Part shown: positions 7,737 to 18,254 of the stretch, piece by piece
Layout: the number at the start of each line of letters is the position of its first letter
How positions within the stretch are numbered: the first letter of the stretch is position 1
Source: Limimaricola cinnabarinus LL-001
GTDB taxonomy: Bacteria > Pseudomonadota > Alphaproteobacteria > Rhodobacterales > Rhodobacteraceae
Reading direction: 5' to 3'
Length of the DNA: 58,045 nucleotides
Assembly: GCF_000466965.1 (NCBI RefSeq)
Contig: NZ_BATB01000015.1
Coordinates: 1-58,045 of the forward strand
Position numbers and translations under genes: made by a program
Notes under the pieces: model-generated
Database searches by the model: none
What the model was told of the DNA's origin: nothing
What the model saw: only the letters and a program-made list of their open reading frames with translations

Positions 7737-8849
7737 ATGATGCTGTTTCAGACCTTTTCCGATTTCGGTCTCGGCTGGCTCCCGGCCTGGGCCGTGATCC
7801 TGATCGACATGGGGCTGGCGATCGCGCTGGCCGTGATCGTCCATGCCTGCCTTTACGCGGCCCTGCGCCGCTGGGCGCATGGCAGCAAGATGTTCCGCCG
7901 CAACCTCGTGGAGCAGACACGCGGGCCCGCCCGCCTTGCGATGATCTTTTTGTTCATGGCCCCCGCCGCCAGCGTCGCGCCGCTGTCGCCCTCGGACGAA
8001 CAGGTTCTGCATCATGTCGTGCTGGTGGGGACGATCCTGCTCATCGGCTGGGTCGGGCGCATCGTGATCGACGTCTGGGCCAAGCTGCATCTGCGCCGCT
8101 TCACGCTGGATGCCGAAGACAATTTGATGGCGCGCAAGCATATCACCCAGACCAAGATCTTCCTGCGCGTCTCCTCGGTGGTGATCTCGCTCGTCACCAT
8201 CGCCACGGCGCTGATGACCTTCGAGGGGGTGCGCCAATACGGCGTGTCGCTGCTGGCCTCGGCCGGGGCGGCGGGCATCGTCGCCGGCCTGGCGCTGCAG
8301 CCGGTCCTGAAAAACCTCTTCGCCGGCATCCAGCTTGCCATGACGCAGCCGATCCGCATCGACGACGCGCTCATCGTCGAGGGGGAATGGGGCAATGTCG
8401 AGGAGATCACCTCGACCTACGTGGTGATCCGGATCTGGGACTGGCGGCGGATGATCGTGCCGCTGAGCTACTTCATAGAGCAGCCGTTCCAGAACTGGAC
8501 CCGCGAGAATTCGCAGCTGATCGGCACGGTGCTGATCTATCTCGACCATTCCGCGCCGGTGGACCGCATCCGCGACAAGGCGCGCGAAATCGCCGAGGCC
8601 AGCACGCTGTGGGACCGAGACGTGTTCAACCTCGCCGTCACCGATTTCCGCGAGCGGGTCATGGAGGTGCGGCTCCTCGTGTCGGCGCGCAATGCGCCGC
8701 GCGCCTTCGACCTGCGCTGCGAGATGCGCGAGAGGCTGGTGGCGTGGATTCAGGCCGAGATCCCGCACGCCCTGCCGCGCACCCGCGAGGAGCTGACGCT
8801 ACAGACCGGGCACCCCGCGTTCGAGACGCGACGCGACGGCGCGTCTTGA
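7737..8849 (+). CDS. MscS-family mechanosensitive channel
   Basis: A 370-aa inner-membrane protein with four hydrophobic segments, then the MscS pore helix and beta domain. The pore region reads GVSLLASAGAAGIVAGLALQ followed by PVLKNLFAGIQLAMTQPIRIDDALIVEGEWGNVEEI, the standard MscS_TM3/beta signature, and the Y-x-x-I-P equivalent RRMIVPLSYFIEQPFQNWTR. It should release solutes when membrane tension rises after hypo-osmotic shock. The start has two adjacent ATGs at 7737 and 7740. It follows an osmolyte transporter, which fits osmotic adaptation. It is a short, plain MscS, unlike the large channel at 14324. Confidence 0.9.
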   Translation: MMLFQTFSDFGLGWLPAWAVILIDMGLAIALAVIVHACLYAALRRWAHGSKMFRRNLVEQTRGPARLAMIFLFMAPAASVAPLSPSDEQVLHHVVLVGTILLIGWVGRIVIDVWAKLHLRRFTLDAEDNLMARKHITQTKIFLRVSSVVISLVTIATALMTFEGVRQYGVSLLASAGAAGIVAGLALQPVLKNLFAGIQLAMTQPIRIDDALIVEGEWGNVEEITSTYVVIRIWDWRRMIVPLSYFIEQPFQNWTRENSQLIGTVLIYLDHSAPVDRIRDKAREIAEASTLWDRDVFNLAVTDFRERVMEVRLLVSARNAPRAFDLRCEMRERLVAWIQAEIPHALPRTREELTLQTGHPAFETRRDGAS

Positions 8850-8900
8850 TCGGGCGGGCGCGGCGCTAGCTCGGGACGAAAGCGCCCGAGGAGTGACACC

Positions 8901-10316
8901 ATGCCCGCCCCGATTCTGATCTGGCTGCGCCGCGACCTGCGGCTCGCCGACCATCCGCTCTTGAGCGAGGCCGTGATGACCGGCGCGCCGCTGATCCCGG
9001 TCTTTCTTCATGACGAGGTGGTCGAGGAACAGGGAGCCGCGCCGCGCTTTCGGCTCGGCCGGTCGGTCGAAAGCCTCGCGCGCGATCTCGACGCCATCGG
9101 ATCGAAGCTGGTGCTGCGGCGGGGAAGGGCGCTCGACAGCCTGCGGGCGCTGGCGGCCGAAACGGGCGCGCGCGCGGTCTGGTGGAGCCGCGCCTATGAC
9201 CCCGAGGCGCGTGCGCGCGACGCCGAAACCATGGAGGGCCTCGACGCCGAGGGGATCGAGACCCGCGACTTCACCGGCCATCTGCTGTTCGAGCCCGAAA
9301 GCGTCGAGACCAAGACCGGCGGCTATTACAAGGTCTATACGCCCTACATGAAATCGCTGCGCGGTCGCGATCCCGGCGCGCCCTTGCCCGCGTCCGCGCG
9401 CCTGCCCGCGCCCGACCGCTGGCCCCCAAGCGAAAGCCTCGACGATTGGGACATGGGCCGCGACATGAACCGGGGCGGGGCGGTGGTAGCGCAGTACCTC
9501 ACCGTCGGGGAGGCGGCGGCGCGCGCGCGGCTCGACCGCTTCGTGGCCGAACGGATCGAGGATTACGGCCTCGCCCGCGACCGGCCCGACATCGACGGCA
9601 CCTCGGGGCTGTCGGAGAACCTCACCTATGGCGAGATCGGCATTCGGACTTGCTACCGCGCCGCCCTCGCCGCGCGCGAGGCGGGGGCCGAAGGGGCCGA
9701 GACCTTTCTCAAGGAGTTGATTTGGCGCGAGTTTGCCTATCACCTGCTGCACCACACGCCTCGGCTGATCACCCGCAACTGGCGCGCCGAATGGGACCGG
9801 TTCCCGTGGTCCGAGGATGGCCACAGTCCCGAGGCCACGGCGTGGAAGCGGGGCCGCACGGGGATGCGCTTTGTCGATGCCGCGATGCGCGAGCTTTATG
9901 CGACGGGGCGGATGCACAACCGCGCGCGGATGATCGTCGGCAGCTATCTCACCAAGCACCTGATGACGCATTGGAAGATCGGCCACGACTGGTTCGCCGA
10001 TTGCCTGATCGACTGGGATCCGGCCAACAACGCGCTGGGCTGGCAGTGGATCGCCGGGTCAGGCCCCGACGCCGCGCCCTACTTCCGGGTCTACAACCCC
10101 GAGAGCCAGCTTGCGAAGTTCGACCCCGACGGGGCCTATGTCCGCGCCTGGATCGCCGAAGGGCAATCCGCGCCGCCCCGAACCGCGCTGGATTTCCTCG
10201 CCGCCGCGCCGCGCCACTGGGGGCTGTCGGCGGAGATGGCCTATCCCGCGCCGATCGTCGGTGCGGCCGAGGGGCGGGACCGGGCGCTGGCGGCCTACAG
10301 GGCGCGCGATACCTGA
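8901..10316 (+). CDS. phr: Deoxyribodipyrimidine photolyase (class I)
   Basis: A 471-aa FAD photolyase that repairs cyclobutane pyrimidine dimers in light. The N-terminal antenna domain starts ILIWLRRDLRLADHPLL; the C-terminal FAD/DNA domain includes GTSGLSENLTYGEIGIR, FLKELIWREFAYHLLHH, GRTGMRFVDAAMRELYATG, MHNRARMIVGSYLTKHLMTH and DPANNALGWQWIAGSGPDAAPYFRVYNP, all family hallmarks. The start is ATG 8901 behind GAGGAG. The next gene in the same direction is a cyclopropane synthase; in R. sphaeroides photolyase and cfa genes are both induced by singlet oxygen through RpoE, so the pairing suggests a photo-oxidative stress role. No RpoE promoter was identified here with confidence. Confidence 0.95.
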   Translation: MPAPILIWLRRDLRLADHPLLSEAVMTGAPLIPVFLHDEVVEEQGAAPRFRLGRSVESLARDLDAIGSKLVLRRGRALDSLRALAAETGARAVWWSRAYDPEARARDAETMEGLDAEGIETRDFTGHLLFEPESVETKTGGYYKVYTPYMKSLRGRDPGAPLPASARLPAPDRWPPSESLDDWDMGRDMNRGGAVVAQYLTVGEAAARARLDRFVAERIEDYGLARDRPDIDGTSGLSENLTYGEIGIRTCYRAALAAREAGAEGAETFLKELIWREFAYHLLHHTPRLITRNWRAEWDRFPWSEDGHSPEATAWKRGRTGMRFVDAAMRELYATGRMHNRARMIVGSYLTKHLMTHWKIGHDWFADCLIDWDPANNALGWQWIAGSGPDAAPYFRVYNPESQLAKFDPDGAYVRAWIAEGQSAPPRTALDFLAAAPRHWGLSAEMAYPAPIVGAAEGRDRALAAYRARDT

Positions 10317-10421
10317 GGCCCGCCGCGGGCCGCGGCACCGCCACCGCGTGACAAGACCCGTGGCTCGGGTAATCTGAACTTGCGAGGGGCCTCGGCCCTG
10401 GCATGGCAGGGAGCGCGGGTG

Positions 10422-11630
10422 ATGATCCTGACGAGCACCGACGGCCAGACGGAACTGCCGCGCTACTTCGCGCAGGTCTTCGCCATGACGCGCGGGATCG
10501 GGCATGGGCGGCTCGACATCGTGCTGCCCGACGGACGGCGGTTTCGCGCGCAGGGGCCGAAGCCGGGCTTCGCCGCCGAGATCGCGGCCCACGACCCCGA
10601 CTGCTTCGCACGGCTGATCCGCGAGGGCGATCTGGGGTTTTCGGAGGCCTATGTCGATGGCGCGTGGTCCTCGCCGGACCTCTTGGGTCTTCTGGACCTC
10701 GTGCATGAGGAGGTCGAAGCGCTGTTCGACGGATTTCCGGGACGCGGGGTTCTGCGCGTCTATGAGCGCCTGCGCTTTTGGCTGCGCGCCAACAGCCCCG
10801 CACAGGCGCGGCGCAACATCCGGCACCATTACGATCTGGGCAACGCGTTCTACGCGCTCTGGCTCGACGAGACGATGACCTATTCCTCGGCCCTGTTCGA
10901 CGGCGGCCAGCAGAGCCTCGAGGCGGCGCAGCGGCGCAAATACGACAGCCTGCTCGACGAGATGGGCGCGCGGCCCGGAGATCACCTGCTCGAGATCGGC
11001 TGCGGCTGGGGCGGGTTCGCCGAACACGCGGCGCGCGAAAGGGGGGTGCGGGTGACCGGGCTGACCATCAGCCGCGCGCAACACGAGCATGCGCAGGCGC
11101 GCATCGCGCGCGCCGGGCTGTCCGAGCGGGTCGAGCTGCGGCTGCAGGACTACCGCGAAGAGCGCGGGGTTTATGATGGCATCGCCAGCATCGAGATGTT
11201 CGAGGCGGTGGGCGAGGCCTATTGGCCCGGCTATTTCGACCGGCTGCGCGCCTGCCTGCAGCCGGGCCGCCGCGCGGGCCTGCAGGTGATCACGGTGCAG
11301 GATCACCGTTTTGCGCAGTACCGGCGCGGCGTCGATTTCATCCAGAAGCACATTTTTCCGGGCGGCATGTTGCCCAGCCCGAGGATCCTTCGCGAACTGA
11401 CCGAGGCGGCAGGGCTTCGCGTCGCGCGTTCCATGACCTTCGGCGACAGCTATTCGCGCACGCTGCGCCTGTGGCACGAGCGGTTCAACGACCGCTGGGA
11501 CGAGATCGCGCGCCTCGGCTTTGATGTCAGATTCCGACGCATGTGGAATTTCTATCTCTGCGCTTGCGCCAGCAGCTTTCGCTCGGGCAATTGCGACGTT
11601 ACGCAGTTCACCGTGACCCGACCGGCCTGA
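10422..11630 (+). CDS. cfa: Cyclopropane-fatty-acyl-phospholipid synthase family methyltransferase
   Basis: A SAM-dependent enzyme of 402 aa that would methylenate unsaturated acyl chains of membrane phospholipids. Seen: NIRHHYDLGNAFYALWLDETMTYSSALF, the SAM-binding motif LLEIGCGWGGFAEHAARERG, IEMFEAVGEAYWPGYF, and FIQKHIFPGGMLPSP, all typical of CFA synthase. The C-terminus ends in a cysteine-containing stretch (YLCACASSFRSGNCDVTQFT), also conserved. The start is chosen as ATG 10422; a TTG at 10380 would add 14 residues. It lies 105 bases after photolyase, in the same direction. Confidence 0.92.
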   Translation: MILTSTDGQTELPRYFAQVFAMTRGIGHGRLDIVLPDGRRFRAQGPKPGFAAEIAAHDPDCFARLIREGDLGFSEAYVDGAWSSPDLLGLLDLVHEEVEALFDGFPGRGVLRVYERLRFWLRANSPAQARRNIRHHYDLGNAFYALWLDETMTYSSALFDGGQQSLEAAQRRKYDSLLDEMGARPGDHLLEIGCGWGGFAEHAARERGVRVTGLTISRAQHEHAQARIARAGLSERVELRLQDYREERGVYDGIASIEMFEAVGEAYWPGYFDRLRACLQPGRRAGLQVITVQDHRFAQYRRGVDFIQKHIFPGGMLPSPRILRELTEAAGLRVARSMTFGDSYSRTLRLWHERFNDRWDEIARLGFDVRFRRMWNFYLCACASSFRSGNCDVTQFTVTRPA

Positions 11631-11671
11631 GCCGCTTCGGCCCCCCTCCGCCGTCTCTCAGGAGAGCCCTC

Positions 11672-12112
11672 ATGCCCACCGCCTCCAAGCTCGTCGGAGC
11701 CCTGCTGTTCGCCGCGTTGGGTTATCTCGCCACGATACTGGCGACGCCGCTGCTGTCGGGGATATACGTGCCGGCCTCCGCGCCGGTCATCAACGCGGTG
11801 CTGGGCGCGATCACCGGCTGGTTCATCGCCGGGCCGCGGGTCGGCGGGGGCTGGCAGGGGGGCGTGAGCAACGGGCTGACGGCGACGGCCAGTGGGCTGT
11901 TGATGGCGATCGTGCTGCATGGAGCGATTTTCATGTGGCGCAGCGCCATGCGGGGCCGATACCGCGACCCGGTGGATGCGCTCGAGGCAATGATCGATTT
12001 TTGGTTCGTTGTGGCGCAGCGCCTCGCCGTGCCGCAGGTGATCGGGCTGCTGCTCGTCGGCGGCGTGGCGGTCGGGCTCGCGCTCGAATTGACGCGCTCA
12101 CGGAGGTTCTGA
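11672..12112 (+). CDS. trgA: TrgA family membrane protein (tellurite resistance locus)
   Basis: A 146-aa inner-membrane protein with four predicted hydrophobic helices (about residues 6-28, 33-51, 67-87 and 120-140), matching the TrgA family described with tellurite resistance in Rhodobacter sphaeroides. The biochemical role is unknown. The start is ATG 11672 behind CAGGAGAG; the frame is open further upstream, but that part overlaps the end of cfa. Its TGA overlaps the ATG of trgB, so the two are co-translated. Confidence 0.8.
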   Translation: MPTASKLVGALLFAALGYLATILATPLLSGIYVPASAPVINAVLGAITGWFIAGPRVGGGWQGGVSNGLTATASGLLMAIVLHGAIFMWRSAMRGRYRDPVDALEAMIDFWFVVAQRLAVPQVIGLLLVGGVAVGLALELTRSRRF

Positions 12113-13242
12113 TGCACGAGTTGTTTCTTGTCGGGCCGCTCGCCGCGCCGGGCGTGTTCGAGGCCGTCACCGGGGTCGACTGCACGCACCGCCTGGCGCG
12201 GCTCGCCGATCATGCGCTCGTCGGCGCGGCCGATGCCGCGCCCGCGGTCGTCGCGCGGCGAGGGGACGTGCTCGAAGGCCGGCTCGTGGCGCGGCCCGAC
12301 GCTACGGCGCGAGACCGGCTCGAGAGCTATACCGCGACGCTCGGGCTGAGCGAGCGCAAGGTCGAGATCGTTCTGCCGGGCGACGACGTCGTCGCCGCCG
12401 CGCTTCTCGCGCCCGAGGCCGAGCCGGACGCGCTTGACTGGTGTGTCGAGGCGTGGCGTGAGCGTTGGTCCGAAAGCTGGCCTCTCATCGCCGCCGAGAT
12501 CGCCTTGCATATGCCACCGATGACGCCGGGCAGCTTTGCGCGGCAAAAGACGATGATGGCGGTCAGGGCGCAGTCACGGCTACGCGCGGCGCGAGCGCCC
12601 GCACCCGCGACGCTGCGCCGCGAGGCCGCACCGGGCGATTTCACGTGGCGGCCCGACGCGCCGCTCGCGGGGCAGTTCTTCAAGCTCGCCGGGCTGCGCA
12701 TCGATCATGCGCGCTTCGACGGCGGCCGCGCTGAGGCATTGCCGCGCGAGGTGCTGGTGGGGGTCGATGCGTGCCTCGTGCTGCCCTATGACCCGCGCCG
12801 CGACCGGGTGCTTCTGGTCGAGCAGTTTCGCACCGGCCCCGTCAGGCGTGGCGCGTCGAACCCGTGGAGCCTCGAGCCGGTGGCGGGCATCGTCGATCCG
12901 GGCGAAACCCCCGAAGCCGCGGGTCTGCGCGAGTCCTTCGAGGAGGCGGGGCTGCGGCTCGATGCGTTGATTCCGATCTTCGGCGGCTACCCTTCGCCGG
13001 GCTCGAACACGGACTACTTTCATTGCTACCTTGCGCTGGCCGACCTGCCACGCGAGGAAAGCTGGCGCGGCGGCCTCGCCGAGGAGCACGAGGATCTGCG
13101 GCTGCATGCGATCTCCTTCGCGCGGGCGATGGATCTGGTGCAGTCGGGCGAGATCGACGTGATTCCGATGCAGGGCATGCTCTACTGGCTCGCACATCAT
13201 CGTGCACGGCTGCGAGCCGATGCGGGGGTGTCAGACGCTTGA
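12112..13242 (+). CDS. trgB: TrgB-type NUDIX hydrolase
   Basis: A 376-aa two-part protein. The first half (about 1-170) resembles a gamma-glutamylcyclotransferase-like domain (LFLVGPLAAPGVFEAVTG). The second half is a NUDIX hydrolase of the ADP-ribose pyrophosphatase type: DACLVLPYDPRRDRVLLVEQFR, PWSLEPVAGIVDPGETPEAAGLRESFEEAG (NUDIX box G-x5-E-x7-R-E-x2-E-E-x-G) and FGGYPSPGSNTDYFHCY. It would hydrolyse a nucleoside diphosphate derivative in the cytosol. ATG overlaps the trgA stop and cysK follows, reproducing the trgAB-cysK order linked to tellurite resistance in R. sphaeroides. Confidence 0.88.
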   Translation: MHELFLVGPLAAPGVFEAVTGVDCTHRLARLADHALVGAADAAPAVVARRGDVLEGRLVARPDATARDRLESYTATLGLSERKVEIVLPGDDVVAAALLAPEAEPDALDWCVEAWRERWSESWPLIAAEIALHMPPMTPGSFARQKTMMAVRAQSRLRAARAPAPATLRREAAPGDFTWRPDAPLAGQFFKLAGLRIDHARFDGGRAEALPREVLVGVDACLVLPYDPRRDRVLLVEQFRTGPVRRGASNPWSLEPVAGIVDPGETPEAAGLRESFEEAGLRLDALIPIFGGYPSPGSNTDYFHCYLALADLPREESWRGGLAEEHEDLRLHAISFARAMDLVQSGEIDVIPMQGMLYWLAHHRARLRADAGVSDA

Positions 13243-13293
13243 GTTCTGCGCCGCCGCTGCCTATTGCTCGGGCAACACAGGAAAGGCCGCCAA

Positions 13294-14327
13294 ATGGACA
13301 TCAAATCCGATCTCGCCGCCGCCGTCGGCAACACCCCCCTGATCCGGCTGCGCGCCGCCTCCGAGGCGACGGGCTGCGAGATTCTGGGCAAGGCCGAGTT
13401 CCTGAACCCCGGCCAGTCGGTCAAGGACCGCGCCGCGCTCTGGATGATCCGCGACGCGGTGGCGAAGGGCACGCTCAAGCCCGGCGGCACCATCGTCGAG
13501 GGCACGGCAGGCAACACCGGCATCGGCCTGGCGCTGATGGGCTCCTCGATGGGTTTCAAGACCGTCATCGTGATCCCCGAGACCCAGAGTCAGGAAAAGA
13601 AGGACATGCTGCGGCTCGCGGGGGCCGAGCTGGTGCAGGTGCCCGCCGCGCCCTATCGCAATCCCAACAACTATGTCCGCTATTCAGGCCGCCTCGCCGA
13701 GGAGTTGGCGCGCACCACGCCCGAGGGCGTGCTCTGGGCCAACCAGTTCGACAACATCGCCAACAGGCAGGCGCATATCGACGCCACCGGCCCCGAGATC
13801 TGGGAGCAGACCAAGGGCAAGGTGGACGGCTTCATCTGCGCCGTGGGCACGGGCGGCACGCTGGCGGGCGTCGGCATGGCGCTGCAGCCCAAGGGCGTGA
13901 AGATCGGTCTCGCCGATCCCGAAGGGGCCGCGCTGCACAGCTTCTACACCACCGGTGAGCTGAAGGCCGAGGGCGATTCGATTACCGAAGGCATCGGGCA
14001 GGGGCGGATCACCGCCAATCTCGAAGGCTTTACCCCCGATTTCAGCTACAAGATCCCCGACGCCGAAGCCTTGCCGATCGTATTTGACCTGCTGCAGCAC
14101 GAGGGTCTCTGCTTGGGCGGCTCTTCGGGCATCAATCTGGCGGGCGCGATCCGCATGGCGCGGGATATGGGGCCGGGCCACACCATCGTGACGGTGCTGT
14201 GCGATTACGGCACGCGCTACCAGTCCAAGCTGTTCAACCCCGGCTTCCTGAAGTCGAAGGGGCTGCCGACGCCGGACTGGCTCGATCAGGGCCCGTCCTC
14301 CATCCCGGGCGCTTCGAGGACGCATGA
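13294..14327 (+). CDS. cysK: Cysteine synthase A (frameshift near C-terminus)
   Basis: A PLP-dependent O-acetylserine sulfhydrylase of about 344 aa that makes L-cysteine from O-acetylserine and sulfide. Seen: VGNTPLIRLRAAS, the PLP lysine in GQSVKDRAALWMI, the phosphate loop EGTAGNTGIGLAL, GTGGTLAGVG and the C-terminal GGSSGINLAG. As sequenced, the frame runs past its natural end into the next gene. Adding one G in the GGG run at 14307-14309 gives an ending GRFEDA and a TGA at 14325-14327 that overlaps the following ATG as ATGA. This restores both the usual length and normal operon coupling. It is third in the trgA-trgB-cysK series. Confidence 0.92.
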
Positions 14328-16955
14328 GCGCCCGCATTCCGGCGGCCCGCAAGGGATCGCGCCTCGCCGGTCGGCTGATGCTGACCATCTGGCTTGCCTT
14401 GTGGGTCGGGCCTGTCCTTGCGCAGGGAATCGCGCCTGCGCCGGGCGGGCTGTTCGATGCGCCCGAGTCCGAGACGGCCGCCCCGCCCGAAGCCGTCCCC
14501 TCCGACGCCCCAGCCGCCAGCATCGAGGAGGCGCTGAGCCCCGAGGTGATCGAAGCCGCGGATGGGGTCACCGACGGGACGACCGCCGAAGCTGCCGAAG
14601 GAGAAGGGGAAGGCGAGGCCTTGACCCCGGCCACCGCCTATCCGTCCGGGGGCGAAAGCCTGCCCGGCACCGGGCCGCTTTCGGCGGTTCTGGCCGCGAA
14701 TGGCGTGAACTGGGAAAGCTGGGAACGCACGACGGCGCGCAGCGAAGCCATGTCCGAGCGCGGGCAGGGGTCCGACTTCGCGTTGCAGCGGCTGCGCGAG
14801 GACCTCGTGGTTTGGCGCGACAGGTTCCAGCAGGCGCGCGGCGCCAACAGTGGCCGCATCGGCACCGTCGAGGCGCAGCTCACAGCGCTCGGGGCCGCGC
14901 CGGAGGCGGGGGGTGAGGACGCCTCCATCGCCGCGCGCCGCGCCGCCCTCACCGAACAGCTGATGCGGCTGCGCGCGCCGGTGCGCCTCGCCGACGAAGC
15001 CTATGCCCATGCCGACGGTCTGATCCGCGAGATCGATCGGCTGATCCGCGAGCGGCGGGGCAGGACGCTCGGCGATCGCGGCGCCTCGCCGCTCAATCCG
15101 GGTCTCTGGGCCCCCGCGCTGGTCGTGATGTTCGAACGGGCCGAGGCGCTGAGTGCCGAGCTCTGGGCGGGCTGGACCTCGCAGACCCGGCGCGACGCTT
15201 TGCGCGCCGTGCTGGCCGAGGTGCTGCTTCTGGGGGTGATTGGCGGGCTGTTGATGCGCGCGGGTCTCTGGGCGCGGCACCTGCGTCGCCGCATCCTCGT
15301 CGCCGACCGGCGCGGATCGCGCGCGATGGGCTTCATGGTATCTCTGGGACAGGTGGCGTTGCCTTATGCGGGGCTGGTGTCGATCGCGCGCGCGCTCGAT
15401 ATCGCCGGGATGGACGGGCCGCGCGCGGGCGCGTTGCTGTCGGTCCTGCCGATGGCCGGTCTCGCGGTGCTTTTGGCGCGCTGGATGGCGGGGCAGTTCT
15501 TTGGCCCCGAGGCGGCGCAACCGATCGCAGGCATCGCATTGGCGCGGCAGACCCGCGCCCGGCGGCAGCTGATGTGGCTTGGCTGGGCCATCGCGCTGGC
15601 GCAGGTGTCCCAGGCCCTCATCGCCACGGCGGACGCGCCCGACGGCGCCGAGGCCGCGCTCTACCTGCCGCTGCAGCTCCTGATGGCGATCCCGCTGTTC
15701 TTGCTGGGCCGAACGCTCGCCGGGGTGGCGCGCGACGGCGCTCCGGCCACGGCGGTGCCGACGCCGCAGCCCGAGGCGGCGCGGCGCGACACGACGGGGT
15801 TCCGGCAGGGGCTCTTGTCGGTGCTGGGCAAGGTGGCCATGGCGGTGGCCGTTCTGGCACCGCTGCTGTCGATCCTCGGCTATGCGGCGCTGTCGGATGC
15901 GCTGCTGATTCCGGCGATCAAGACGATGATGCTGATCGGCGTGCTGGTGCTCTTGCAGCGATTGGTGTTCGACTTGTGGACCGTGGCGACCGGGTCCGAG
16001 GACGTGGCGCGCGACGCGCTGGTGCCGGTCCTGATCGGGCTGTTCCTGATCCTCGCCGCGGTGCCGGTGCTGGCGCTGATCTGGGGCGCGCGCCCGAGGA
16101 TCTCGCCGAGGTCTGGACCCGGTTCCGCGAGGGCTACTCCTTCGGCGAAACCCGGCTGCAGCCGACCGATCTGATGTGGCTCTTCGTGATCTTCGTGATC
16201 GGCTACGCGCTGACACGGCTGATCCAGCGGGCGCTGCGCTCGGTGGTGCTGCCGCGCACCAAGCTCGACCTTGGCGGTCAGAACGCCGTCGCGGTGGGTT
16301 TTGGCTATGTCGGCATCACGTCGGCGGCGATCCTCGCGATCACCACCGCCGGGCTCGACCTGTCGAACCTTGCCATCGTCGCCGGTGCGCTCTCGGTCGG
16401 CATCGGTTTCGGCCTGCAGAACATCGTGTCGAACTTCGTCTCGGGCATCATCCTGCTGATCGAACGGCCAATCGGCGAAGGCGACTGGATCGAGGTCGGC
16501 GGCAGTCGGGCTATGTGCGCGACATTTCGGTGCGATCGACCCGGATCGAAACCTTTGACCGGACCGACGTGATCGTGCCAAACGCCGATCTGGTATCGAA
16601 CCAGGTGACCAACTGGACCCGTGGCAACTCGGTCGGTCGTGTGATCGTGCCGGTGGGCGTGGCCTATGGCAGCGATCTGGTGCGGGTGCAGGAGATCCTG
16701 CTGGAGGTCGCCGAGGACCATCCGCTGGTGCTCGCCAACCCGGCGCCCGCGGTGCTGTTCCGCGCCTTCGGGCCATCGCGGCTCGAGTTCGAGATCCGGG
16801 CGATCCTGCGCGACATCAACTTCGTGGTGGCGGTGCAGTCCGAGATGAACAACGACATCGCGCGGCGCTTCAATGCCGAGGGGATCGAGATCCCGTTCCC
16901 GCAGCAGGATCTGTGGCTGAAGAACCCCGAGGCGCTTCGCCCGGAGACGAGCTGA
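14324..16955 (+). CDS. Large DUF3772/MscS mechanosensitive channel (two frameshifts)
   Basis: A large channel of about 877 aa after two single-base corrections. It has a signal-peptide-like start ([22 protein letters not shown]), a periplasmic acidic/Pro-Ala region, a DUF3772-like segment, about ten hydrophobic helices, and a C-terminal MscS core: [46 protein letters not shown], then [20 protein letters not shown] and [14 protein letters not shown]. The three frames join at about 16090 (GGGGCGCGCGCCC) and about 16502 (GGCGGCAGTCGGG), each by restoring one missing base. Either it is broken in this strain or, more likely, the sequence has two indels. Confidence 0.85.
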
Positions 16956-16974
16956 GAAAACGGCCGGGGCGGCT

Positions 16975-18127
16975 CTATTCCGCCGCCTCGTGCCGGGGCG
17001 CGTGGTCGCGCGCCTCGGTCTCGGGCTCGGGCAGCCCCTCACGCGACAGCAGGATCGCGATCGGCCTGAGCGCCGGAATCTCGGAGCAGACGATCATCGC
17101 GGCCACGGTGATCGGCACCGACAGAAACATCCCCGGGATGCCCCAGACCGCGCCCCAGAAGGCGAGAGAGATGATGATCCCGAACGACGAGAGCCTGAGC
17201 GCGCGGCCCATCATCATCGGGTCGAGCACGTTGCCGTTGATGAACTGGATCGCGCCGGTGATCGCGAAGATCGCCCCTGTCGTCGCGGGATCGCCCAGCT
17301 GCACATAGGCCACCAGCGCCACCAGCGCCGTGGCCACGATCGAGCCGATGTTGGGGATGTAGTTCAGGATGAAGGTGAGGATGCCCAATGCCACCGCCAG
17401 CTCCAGCCCGAAAAGCCCTGCCAGCGCCCAGACCATGACGCCGGTCATCAGCGACACCAGCGTCTTGACCGCGAGGTAACGGTTCACCCGGCGGATGATC
17501 GAGCCGATGATCCGGCCCACCCGGTCGGCCTGCACCGGGTCGCCCACGAAATTCACCAGCTTGGTCGAGAACCAGACCCGCTCGGCGAAGAGAAAACCCA
17601 CGAAGAGAATGACGAGCACCGTGCCCTGCATCAGGTTGCCCGCCTGGCTCGCCAGCGCCCGTATATAGCCGCCGAATTCCACCGTCTGCACGGAGTTGAG
17701 CACCGCGGCCTCGGTGTTTTCCCCCAGCCACGAGAACAGAGCCGCGATCGCCTCGGGGGGCGCGGTCGACATAGCTCAGCGTGGTGATCAGCACCGTGTT
17801 GATCTGCGCCAGCACGATCGAGGTCAGCGTGAGAAGGAGGGCGGCGATGGCGACCACGGCGGCGACGGAGGCCAGCCAGTTGGGGATCGCGAGCGGGCCG
17901 ATGCGTGCGCGGGCGATGAAATTGATCGCGTCGCTCATGAGCGAGAAGATCACGATGGCCGTCACCAGCGAAATCAGCAGGAACCGCGCCTGCACCAGCA
18001 GAAACAGCACCACCGCGAAGGCGATGATGATGAGGGCGACATCCTGCACCCGGTGCGGATCGCGGGGGGAAAGGCGGGATCGCGGGCGGTCGGGTCGCAG
18101 CGTGTGGCGGGGCGGTTCGTTGATCAA
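16975..18127 (-). CDS. AI-2E/PerM family transporter (one frameshift)
   Basis: A 383-aa inner-membrane permease of the AI-2E exporter-like (PerM/YdiK) family with about eight helices. The first part from ATG 18127 reads VQDVALIIIAFAVVLFLLVQARF and IPNWLASVAAVVAIAALLL. The second part contains ILNYIPNIGSIVATALVALVAYVQLG and FINGNVLDPMMMGRALRLS, the family signature. The frames meet at a run of six G (plus strand 17755-17760); five would keep the frame (DRAPEAIAALFSW). The substrate is unknown; Na+/H+ antiport and signal export have been claimed for relatives. It converges on the large channel gene and is the last chromosomal protein gene before the tRNA. Confidence 0.85.
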
Positions 18128-18254
18128 CTGGGGGTCTCGCGGCCTGTTACATTGACACTATGCGGGAGCGGCGAGCCAGTAGCAATCAAGGCACGATATT
18201 GCGTCATTTTCGGCTCTTGCAATGCCGGTTCGGCTTGGCTACTGAGCCCGCAAC

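Noticed and set aside
13264..14916. cysK fused to a long basic C-terminal extension (550 codons)
   Set aside because: The extension is low-complexity Arg-rich and overlaps the channel gene; a one-base correction restores the normal end and an ATGA junction.
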